From: CAYXVF01 sp964468125
Lineage (GTDB): Bacteria > Myxococcota > XYA12-FULL-58-9 > CAYXVF01
Direction of reading: 5' to 3'
Length of the DNA: 5,455 nt
Assembly (NCBI GenBank): GCA_964468125.1
Contig: CAYXVF010000196.1
Span: forward strand, 1-5,455
Position 1 is the first letter of the stretch. Each line of letters opens with the position of its first letter. Shown piece after piece: positions 1 through 5,455 of this stretch. The notes under the pieces were generated by a model that was not told the origin of the DNA, did no database searches, and saw only the letters and a list, made by a program, of their open reading frames with translations. Position numbers and translations under genes: made by a program.

Positions 1-68
1 GCGACAAAACGCGGTTCGGTATCTACTCTCGGACGGCACCTTTCGTCTGATGCCTTGGCCTAGGCCTG
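1..68 (+). other. Left-edge segment: upstream gene tail or misplaced N-terminus of the next gene
   Basis: All three forward frames are open at the left edge. One frame ends at a TGA at 48-50 and another at a TAG at 61-63; either could be the last codons of an upstream gene. The third frame reads through and contains a protein-like stretch, VRYLLSDGTFRLMPWPR, at about 14-64. If one base is skipped near 65-66, this continues directly into the frame of the 69-605 gene (LLRLDREMGDQ). A perfect 10-base palindrome, GGCCTAGGCC, lies at 57-66, exactly where that shift would be needed. I cannot decide between an upstream gene end and a frameshifted start of the next gene. Confidence 0.35.
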
Positions 69-605
69 TTGCGGCTGGATCGCGAGATGGGCGATCAAGC
101 GGTCGACATTCGACTGCGGCGAGCCGGGACGGCGATCGCGATCCTCATCGGGCAGAAGGAGTATCCGACGCTGAGGATCGGGGATCGCCATCAGCTGCGC
201 CACTTCCAAGCTGGCATTCTGGCGTGGCTTCGAGGGAGCGAGTCGAATCGAAGCGAGGGCGAGGAGCTCTGGAAAAACCTGGTCACGTTTGCGGAGCTCT
301 TGGTGTTGATCAACCGGCGGGAAGAGCTGGTTCGGCACGACTCAGAGGTTCTTCAGCGGGCCTACCGCGGCCTGCGTGCGACAGACGCGGCGCCTGAGCG
401 CGTGCCGGAGGCGCTGTTGCGTGACCTCCTGCAGCTCGAGGGTCTGGATGATCGCATCTTTGATCTGATCGAATCCGGGCGCGAAGTGGAGTCGGCCGCC
501 TGGTTTCCGATCCTCGATGATTTGTACCCGCGTTATGTCGAACGCGCGGCGGAGTTGGGGGGAGCGGGGCCCGAGCGTTCGAATGAGCGCGGAGTGAGCT
601 CGTGA
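69..605 (+). CDS. Hypothetical helical acidic protein, N-terminus uncertain
   Basis: I do not recognise this protein. As drawn it has 178 residues from a TTG at 69; an ATG at 87 would give 172. Neither start has a clear ribosome binding site. The sequence looks mostly helical: a core near residues 65-105 (WKNLVTFAELLVLINRREEL) is followed by acidic, leucine-rich helices (LLRDLLQLEGLDDRIFDLI at about 120-138). There is no signal peptide, membrane segment or recognisable catalytic motif, so a soluble cytoplasmic protein is likely. The reading frame has protein-like composition, whereas the overlapping frame starting at 50 is rich in Arg, Ser and Gly and looks like a shadow. In-frame reading is blocked upstream by the TGA at 48-50, but the preceding bases in another frame look like a missing N-terminal segment, so a frameshift or sequencing error is possible. 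It lies 249 bases upstream of the signalling operon on the same strand; a functional link is not shown. Confidence 0.6.
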   Translation: MRLDREMGDQAVDIRLRRAGTAIAILIGQKEYPTLRIGDRHQLRHFQAGILAWLRGSESNRSEGEELWKNLVTFAELLVLINRREELVRHDSEVLQRAYRGLRATDAAPERVPEALLRDLLQLEGLDDRIFDLIESGREVESAAWFPILDDLYPRYVERAAELGGAGPERSNERGVSS

Positions 606-613
606 CTCTCGAC

Positions 614-630
614 ACCGCGCGCGCCGCGGT
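614..630 (+). terminator. Possible GC-rich hairpin after the hypothetical gene
   Basis: ACCGCG (614-619) and CGCGGT (625-630) can pair into a 6-base stem with a 5-base loop, beginning 8 bases after the stop codon at 603-605. The position suits a terminator, but the run of T residues expected of an intrinsic terminator is missing; only a TTT follows about 9 bases later. It may be a 3' end stabiliser, a weak terminator or chance in GC-rich DNA. Confidence 0.25.
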
Positions 631-654
631 ACCGGACTGTTTGGCGGTCGGCGA

Positions 655-686
655 GCTCGATAGCCATTTCTGAGCGTAGATCGAGC
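655..686. repeat. Interrupted inverted repeat, possible operator
   Basis: GCTCGAT at 655-661 is exactly mirrored by ATCGAGC at 680-686, with an 18-base spacer. The arm centres are 25 bases apart, roughly two and a half helical turns, so a dimeric regulator is conceivable. A match this short can arise by chance in 250 bases and I see no second copy in the window. Confidence 0.25.
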
Positions 687-838
687 GACGGCTCTAGAAC
701 CAAAGCCCTCATCGCCAGCCGAGTATCTAGGCTCGACCGCGCCCGGGGACCCCGGTAGATTTCGTGCTGCGATGACCGGCGTTCCATGTGGTGGGGCGGC
801 CGCGAGAGCGCGTACTCTGTTTCTTCGCGAAGCCGCGC

Positions 839-844
839 AGGGAG
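839..844 (+). promoter_or_regulatory. Ribosome binding site that sets the cyclase start
   Basis: AGGGAG lies ten bases before the ATG at 855. It is the best Shine-Dalgarno match in the gap and supports starting the cyclase at 855 rather than at the in-frame ATG at 786. The 786 start would add 23 residues of low-complexity sequence before the receiver domain and has no comparable site. Confidence 0.75.
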
Positions 845-854
845 TAACTCTTTG

Positions 855-1871
855 ATGGGCGAACACACCCCGACGATTCTCGTGGTCGACGATGTCGAGA
901 CGAACATCGATGTCCTGGTCGAAACCCTGGGCGGCTACTTCGAGGTGGCGGTGGCTACCAACGGGGTCGAAGCACTCGAGGCGGTTACGGAGGTTGCGCC
1001 CGATGTGATCTTGCTCGACGTGATGATGCCGGAGATGGACGGATACGAGGCCTGCCGGCGCCTCAAGGCGAACCCGGACACTGCCGATATCCCCGTCCTC
1101 TTCTTGACCGCGCGGGATCAGGTTCGCGACGAGCTCCGGGGGCTGGAGCTCGGGGCATCGGATTACATCACCAAGCCCTTCAATCCTCCCGTCGTGCTCG
1201 CGCGCGTGCGCACACAACTCGCGCTCGTCGCTGCTCGCCGCAAGACCGAGGAGCTCCTGCTGAATATTCTCCCGAAGACGACGGTCTCGGAGCTCAAGGA
1301 GCACGGCGAAGCCAAACCGGTCGCCCATGAGTCGGCGACGATCCTCTTTCTTGATCTGGTCAACTTCACCGCGGCCGTGTCCAAGCTCGACCCACTCGCA
1401 CTCATACGTGAACTCAACGACATCTACACCGTTTTCGACAATATCGTGGCAGAGCGGGGGTGCGAGCGGGTGAAGACCATCGGTGACTGCTACATGGCCG
1501 CGGGTGGCATTCCGGACCACGTCCCGGACCACGCCGTGCGCGTTGTCCTGGTCGCTCGAGACATGCGCGATTATCTCCTGGAACGCGCTCCTCATCCGGT
1601 TGTCGGTCAATGGTCCGCCCGGGTTGGGATTCACACCGGGCCGGTCGTCGCGGGCATTGTCGGGTTCAAACGTTTTGCGTTCGATGTCTTCGGCGACAGC
1701 GTGAACATCGCGTCTCGCATCGAACATGCCGCCGCGGCGGATGAGATCCTGGTCAGCCAGACCACCGCGAGACTCTTGCCGTCCTCGATTCCCATGGGCC
1801 CCCAACGCGTTTTCGTGGCGAAGGGTAAGGGCGAACTGCACGTTCGGCCGTGTTTTCCTCGCCAACAATGA
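855..1871 (+). CDS. Response regulator with class III adenylate cyclase output domain
   Basis: This is a 338-residue cytoplasmic protein predicted to make cAMP from ATP under control of phosphorylation. An N-terminal receiver domain (about 6-125) has the acidic pair Asp12/Asp13, phospho-acceptor Asp55 in LLDVMMPEMDG, the conserved Thr85 and Lys107 in ITKPF. A short helical linker (about 126-160, containing LLLNILPK) of the kind found before cyclase domains leads to the catalytic domain (about 161-330). Metal-binding aspartates are Asp167 (FLDLVNFT) and Asp211 (KTIGDCYMAAGG). Lys207 and Asp277 (FDVFGDSVN) form the adenine-recognising pair, where guanylate cyclases usually have Glu and Cys. Asn284 and Arg288 (VNIASR) match the transition-state residues. 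All six key positions are present on one chain, so a homodimer should have two active sites. The start at 855 is set by AGGGAG at 839-844. The stop overlaps the next start as ATGA. Receiver phosphorylation by the downstream hybrid kinase is inferred from context. Confidence 0.94.
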   Translation: MGEHTPTILVVDDVETNIDVLVETLGGYFEVAVATNGVEALEAVTEVAPDVILLDVMMPEMDGYEACRRLKANPDTADIPVLFLTARDQVRDELRGLELGASDYITKPFNPPVVLARVRTQLALVAARRKTEELLLNILPKTTVSELKEHGEAKPVAHESATILFLDLVNFTAAVSKLDPLALIRELNDIYTVFDNIVAERGCERVKTIGDCYMAAGGIPDHVPDHAVRVVLVARDMRDYLLERAPHPVVGQWSARVGIHTGPVVAGIVGFKRFAFDVFGDSVNIASRIEHAAAADEILVSQTTARLLPSSIPMGPQRVFVAKGKGELHVRPCFPRQQ

Positions 1872-2632
1872 CGATGAAGAGATTCATTCCCACCCATTGG
1901 CGTTTATGGCTCGTGGTCGCTTTCCTCGCCGTGCCGGTTACGGTCCGCGCCGAGGACCGGACGCCCAAACGTTTGACCCTCGCCGGCATCGCGACCCCGG
2001 AGATGGACGCGAGCCTAGCGGTCCTCCGGGAAGCATATGCTGAGCTCGGGATCAGTGTCGCGGTTGAACGTCATCCGGGGGATATCGCACTCGAACGTTC
2101 GATCTCGGGCCAACTCGACGGCGAAGTGCATCGCATCGACGGCCCGAGTGAGCGTCATCCGGCTCTCGTCCAGGTCCCGATTCCGATCAACAAATTCCAG
2201 GTCGCGGTCTTCTCACTCGACCGGTTCTTCGTGCCCGACACGTGGCGCGACCTACGCGGACGCAAGGTCGGAATCGTACGCGGGATATTGGCTTCGGAGC
2301 AGGTGGTCCGGGAGCTCGATGTCGAACGGGTCGAGGACGACGACGCGCTCTTCCGCGCGCTCATGGAAGGGCGAGTCGACGTCGTGGTTGCGCCGGTGGT
2401 GGTCGCGCGGATTTGGGCACGTGAAAAACTTGGCTCTGAGGGCCTGGTGCTCAATCAGGTCTTCGATGCCTTTCTGCTCTATCACTACCTTCACAAACGA
2501 CACGCAGAGCTGGTTCCGCGGCTCTCGCCGATTCTCAAGAAGATGCTCGTGGACGGACGGAGCTATGAGTTGCGCATGAAGGTCTACGGTGGCCCAGGCC
2601 GCATCCCGAGAGCGGTGGACCGAGATGACTGA
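1868..2632 (+). CDS. Periplasmic solute-binding-like protein, probable sensory partner of the hybrid kinase
   Basis: This 254-residue protein starts at the ATG at 1868, overlapping the cyclase stop by four bases; an ATG at 1874 is an alternative. No strong ribosome binding site is seen, so coupling to cyclase translation is likely. The N-terminus is a signal peptide: a charged start (KR at 4-5), a hydrophobic core at about 13-26, and a probable signal peptidase I cut after Ala28 (VRA|ED). There is no lipobox cysteine. The mature part resembles the bacterial family 3 solute-binding fold: DLRGRKVGIVRG (128-139) matches the usual lobe-2 entry, MEGRVDVVVAP (166-176) the 'reduced-to-X' strand region, and YHYLHKRH (205-212) plus a C-terminal helix are typical of stand-alone members. 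I cannot predict the ligand. No ABC permease or ATPase gene is adjacent and it is followed at once by a sensor kinase, so a sensing role is more likely than uptake, though transport with components elsewhere is not excluded. Confidence 0.85.
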   Translation: MTMKRFIPTHWRLWLVVAFLAVPVTVRAEDRTPKRLTLAGIATPEMDASLAVLREAYAELGISVAVERHPGDIALERSISGQLDGEVHRIDGPSERHPALVQVPIPINKFQVAVFSLDRFFVPDTWRDLRGRKVGIVRGILASEQVVRELDVERVEDDDALFRALMEGRVDVVVAPVVVARIWAREKLGSEGLVLNQVFDAFLLYHYLHKRHAELVPRLSPILKKMLVDGRSYELRMKVYGGPGRIPRAVDRDD

Positions 2633-5455
2633 GCGAGGCGACCGGAGGGCGATTCAGACGCGTTCGTTGTTGATCATGGTGGGTCTCGTGATCGCACTGA
2701 CCACGGCCGCTTTTTGGTCGGTGTATCAGGTCGTGCTCGAGCAGGCGCGCATCCAGCTCGGTGAGCTCGCCCGCTCGCAGGCCCGTCTGATGGAGGCGGT
2801 AGCGAAGTACGATGCGATCTCTGCGGAACCCGGGACGAGTGGGCGGGCGGCGACCCTCTCGCAAATCCGGGAATCGCACTACCGCTACCGCGGCTTCGGA
2901 GAGACTGGAGAGATCGTGTTGGTCGAAGAACGAGAGGGCATGGTGCATTTTCTCCTGCCCGAGCCGAAGCTGGACTACCGCATCCCCGATCCAGTGCCGA
3001 TGAATGGCCGCCTCGCGGAGCCGGCGATTCGGGCTTTGAGTGGCCAGTCCGGGGTCATTCGTGGGCTAGATTTTTCCGCTGACGAGGTGCTCGCGGCCTA
3101 TGAGTATCTGCCGTTTCTCGAGGCCGGGTTGGTCGCGAAGATCAGCATCGACGAAATCCGCGCTCCCTTTCTGCGCTCGGCTGCCCTGACCGGGGTCATT
3201 GCGCTCCTCGCGCTCGTCATCGCCATGTTCTTGCATGCGCGAGTCGTCAATCCGATGATCCGACGGGTGTTTCGGTTGAACCGCGAGCTCGCGGAGGCTC
3301 GCTCCGCAGCCGATGCAGCGAATCAATCGAAGTCGGATTTCCTCGCGAACATGAGTCACGAGATCCGGACGCCGATGAATGCGATCATCGGCCTCACCCA
3401 TCTCGCACTCGGAACCGAGCTCAGCGCGCAACAGCGAGACTACCTCAAGAAGGTGCACGGAGCGGCGCAGAGCCTGCTTGGTATCATCAATGACATTCTC
3501 GATTTCTCGAAGATCGAGGCGGGCAAACTCGATGTCGAGTCGGTGCCCTTCGACCTCGCCCAGGTCCTCGACGAGATCGCGGCCGTCGTTTCGGTGAAGG
3601 CGTTTGAAAAGGATCTGGATCTCTTGGCCGACCTCGACGACGACGTGCCGTTGGGGCTGGTCGGCGATCCGCTGAGGTTGAGGCAGATTCTCGTCAACCT
3701 GCTCAACAATGCGATCAAATTCACCGATCGGGGCGAAGTCCGATTGACGGTGACACGGGTGGGTAGCGACGACGACCGTGTGCGTTTGCGCTTCGACGTG
3801 CGGGACACTGGGATCGGGATGACCGAGGCGCAGCAAAGTCGGCTCTTTCAGGCCTTCTCTCAGGCCGATACGAGCACCACGCGAAGATTCGGCGGTACGG
3901 GCCTCGGGCTCACCATCTGCAAACGCCTGGTGGAGATGATGGGCGGCGAGATCGGTGTCGAGTCGGCCGCGGGCGAAGGCTCTACGTTTTGGTTTAGTGC
4001 GGTCTTCGGCGAATCGACCGATGCGATCACGCGGGAGCGCCGTGTCCTGCCGAACGAGTTGCGCGCCATGCGCGCGTTGGTGGTCGATGACAACCCGGCG
4101 GCACGGATCATCCTCTCGCGCTATCTCGAGGGACTCGGTTTCGAGGTGCGTGCGGTCGAGTCGGGCGAAGACGCGATTCGCGAATGGGTGGATGAGGGAC
4201 GGACCTACGACCTGATGTTGATCGACTGGCGCATGCCCGGAATCGACGGCATCGAGACGGCTCGCCGAATCATGGCCGATTCATCGGAGAGCAATGCGCC
4301 TCGCATCGTCATGGTGAGCGCGCACGGACGTGAGGACGTGCTCGTTCGCTCACGCGACGCGGGCATCGAGGCCTTTCTGGTCAAACCGGTGACGCCGTCC
4401 ACCTTGTTTGACACCGTGCTCGACGTGTTCGGCCATGCGGACTCCGAAGAGCTGCAGCAGCGGACTCTATCGGGCGCCGCGCGTTTCCCGGGGACGACGG
4501 TGCTCTTGGTTGAGGACAACGAAATCAATCAACAAGTGGCTCGGGAGTTGCTCACCGCGGCGGGGGCCGAGGTCGTGTTGGCCGCCAATGGCCGTGACGC
4601 CGTCGACCTGTTGCGGGCAAAACCGACCGCGTTCGATGTCGTCTTGATGGACATTCAGATGCCCGAGCTCGACGGTTACGAGGCGACTCGTCTGCTTCGT
4701 CGCGATCCGCAATTCTCGGAGCTGCCGATCATCGCGATGACCGCGAATGCGCTGCTGACGGATCGTGACCGCGCTCTCGAAGCGGGTATGAACGATCACA
4801 TTCCCAAACCCATCGATGTGTCGCAGCTCTTCACAGTTCTGGCGCGCTGGGTTACCGCCGCCGAGGAGGCGGGGAGCGCAGCGATCGAAGAAGATCGCAC
4901 CGACGCAGTTCCGGCGTTCCCTGTTCCGACACCACCTGGGCTCGATCTCGAATCCGCCCTCAGCCGGGTGGGTGGTAATGTCACTCTGCTGCAGGGCTTG
5001 TTGCACACGTTGCGGGAAGAAAACCTCGAGGTGGTGGCGCGTTTGCGCGCATTGGCCGTGGATCCCGACGCTCGCCGAAGAGCCGCGCACGCGCTCAAGG
5101 GGGCCGCTGCCAACCTCGGTGCAGTCGCGGTGAGTGATGCCGCGAAGCGGATCGAGCACGGCGCAGATGTAGATGCAGCGTTGACCGAGCTCGAAGACGC
5201 GCTTCGGTCGCTCCGCGCGTATTTGGAGCGCTGGCCGCGTGCATCCTCGACCGAGGATGGCGCTGCGCCGTCGCATACGGTGGATGTAGGGGCGTTGCTG
5301 CTGGAACTTCGCGATGCCATTCAGAGGCGCTCGGCTCGTCGCAGCAAGGAGATCGCCACGGAGCTCGAGCGCGCTGCGTGGCCGGGCGATCAATCTGAGC
5401 GTGCAGAGCACCTCGTGAGGCTCGTGCGTCGGTACAAGTACAAAGACGCGTTGCC
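2625..5455 (+). CDS. Membrane hybrid histidine kinase with two receivers and an HPt domain (3' end beyond window)
   Basis: 943 residues are visible from the ATG at 2625 with no stop before the right edge. The start overlaps the preceding gene by eight bases; GGTGGA at 2614-2619 may serve as ribosome binding site. Order: transmembrane helix 1 (about 15-37); a periplasmic domain (38-184) resembling Cache sensors, with GFGETGE at 90-96, ALSGQSG at 137-143 and AKISIDEIRAPF at 171-182; helix 2 (about 185-203); a short linker without a full HAMP domain; a dimerisation/phosphoacceptor domain with His245 in MSHEIRTPMN; an ATPase domain (about 347-462) with N-box Asn358/Asn362, DTGIGM from Asp394 and GGTGLGL at 423-429; receiver 1 (about 482-605; Asp488/Asp489, Asp534, Lys587); receiver 2 (about 626-745; Asp676, Lys728); an HPt domain (about 773-870) with His822 in HALKG; and a helical tail (871-943). 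Every catalytic motif looks intact. It should run a His-Asp-His relay whose HPt could phosphorylate the operon's cyclase receiver (inferred). The tail pattern suggests that the stop lies not far past the edge. Confidence 0.95.
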   Translation, partial: MTERGDRRAIQTRSLLIMVGLVIALTTAAFWSVYQVVLEQARIQLGELARSQARLMEAVAKYDAISAEPGTSGRAATLSQIRESHYRYRGFGETGEIVLVEEREGMVHFLLPEPKLDYRIPDPVPMNGRLAEPAIRALSGQSGVIRGLDFSADEVLAAYEYLPFLEAGLVAKISIDEIRAPFLRSAALTGVIALLALVIAMFLHARVVNPMIRRVFRLNRELAEARSAADAANQSKSDFLANMSHEIRTPMNAIIGLTHLALGTELSAQQRDYLKKVHGAAQSLLGIINDILDFSKIEAGKLDVESVPFDLAQVLDEIAAVVSVKAFEKDLDLLADLDDDVPLGLVGDPLRLRQILVNLLNNAIKFTDRGEVRLTVTRVGSDDDRVRLRFDVRDTGIGMTEAQQSRLFQAFSQADTSTTRRFGGTGLGLTICKRLVEMMGGEIGVESAAGEGSTFWFSAVFGESTDAITRERRVLPNELRAMRALVVDDNPAARIILSRYLEGLGFEVRAVESGEDAIREWVDEGRTYDLMLIDWRMPGIDGIETARRIMADSSESNAPRIVMVSAHGREDVLVRSRDAGIEAFLVKPVTPSTLFDTVLDVFGHADSEELQQRTLSGAARFPGTTVLLVEDNEINQQVARELLTAAGAEVVLAANGRDAVDLLRAKPTAFDVVLMDIQMPELDGYEATRLLRRDPQFSELPIIAMTANALLTDRDRALEAGMNDHIPKPIDVSQLFTVLARWVTAAEEAGSAAIEEDRTDAVPAFPVPTPPGLDLESALSRVGGNVTLLQGLLHTLREENLEVVARLRALAVDPDARRRAAHALKGAAANLGAVAVSDAAKRIEHGADVDAALTELEDALRSLRAYLERWPRASSTEDGAAPSHTVDVGALLLELRDAIQRRSARRSKEIATELERAAWPGDQSERAEHLVRLVRRYKYKDAL

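Larger units (their letters stand above)
606..854. other. Intergenic region upstream of the cyclase operon
   Basis: About 250 bases separate the hypothetical gene from the cyclase start, the only sizeable gap in the window, so it is the natural place for the operon promoter. I could not pick out a convincing sigma-70 -35/-10 pair or a sigma-54 element by eye. It contains a GC-rich hairpin just after the upstream stop (614-630), an interrupted 7-base inverted repeat (655-661 with 680-686), a compact GC palindrome CCGGGG-A-CCCCGG (743-755), and a 10-base palindrome CTTCGCGAAG (823-832) close to the ribosome binding site. A 27-codon reading frame (772-855) has its stop overlapping the cyclase start but no visible ribosome binding site of its own. 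Confidence 0.6.

Noticed and set aside
50..397. A 115-codon forward frame from the ATG at 50
   Set aside because: Beyond about position 64 the translation is low-complexity Arg/Ser/Gly, while the overlapping frame (69-605) looks like a real protein. Only the part before 64 seems protein-like, which is why a frameshift is suspected.
743..755. CCGGGG-A-CCCCGG as an intrinsic terminator
   Set aside because: The stem is short and is not followed by a T run; as a DNA palindrome it may be of interest, but termination is not supported.
786..854. Upstream start of the cyclase at the ATG at 786
   Set aside because: It would add 23 residues of Ser/Arg-rich sequence outside the receiver fold and lacks a ribosome binding site, whereas the ATG at 855 has AGGGAG at proper spacing.
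606..854. Sigma-70 or sigma-54 promoter for the operon
   Set aside because: No pair of boxes with acceptable match and spacing could be picked out by eye, so no promoter is annotated.
342..1868. A 508-codon open frame on the - strand
   Set aside because: It lies opposite the first gene and the receiver-cyclase, whose motifs are unambiguous. Its translation is rich in Arg, His and Asp with no domain signature, as expected of an antisense shadow in GC-rich coding DNA.
3066..3836. A 256-codon open frame on the - strand
   Set aside because: It is antisense to the kinase membrane segment and catalytic core, and its composition looks like a shadow.
4467..5411. A 314-codon open frame on the - strand
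   Set aside because: It is entirely antisense to the second receiver and HPt domains of the kinase, which have intact motifs; its translation shows no recognisable domain.

Overview
The window is GC-rich, densely coded DNA on which all supported genes lie on the + strand. Codon use favours G or C in the third position. Gram-negative features are a cleavable signal peptide on a periplasmic protein and a two-transmembrane hybrid sensor kinase. The style of the module (hybrid kinase with tandem receivers and an HPt domain, a solute-binding-like periplasmic protein, and a receiver-cyclase) suggests a proteobacterium. A gammaproteobacterium of the purple sulfur type is my guess, made from resemblance only.

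Layout: positions 1-68 hold the tail of whatever lies upstream, or the true N-terminus of the first gene in another frame. Positions 69-605 encode a helical, acidic protein of unknown function. A gap of about 250 bases (606-854) follows, with short inverted repeats and a ribosome binding site but no convincing gene. From 855 to beyond the right edge runs a tightly packed three-gene operon: a receiver plus class III adenylate cyclase (855-1871), a periplasmic solute-binding-like protein (1868-2632), and a large membrane hybrid histidine kinase (2625-5455, cut by the window end). The junctions overlap by 4 and 8 bases, so translation is probably coupled.

The three operon genes read as one signalling unit. 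The periplasmic protein would sense a small ligand and/or touch the kinase's outer domain. The kinase would autophosphorylate on His245 and pass phosphate through its receivers (Asp534, Asp676) to its HPt histidine (His822). The HPt could then phosphorylate Asp55 of the cyclase receiver and so adjust cAMP production. All cyclase residues for metal binding, adenine recognition and catalysis are present, so the predicted output is cAMP rather than cGMP. The wiring is inferred from gene order and domain content; the domains themselves are visible in the sequence.

The kinase gene is the largest in the window. It has no stop codon before the right edge, so it is easily missed by searches that require complete reading frames. 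I found no RNA genes, CRISPR arrays, insertion sequences or origins.
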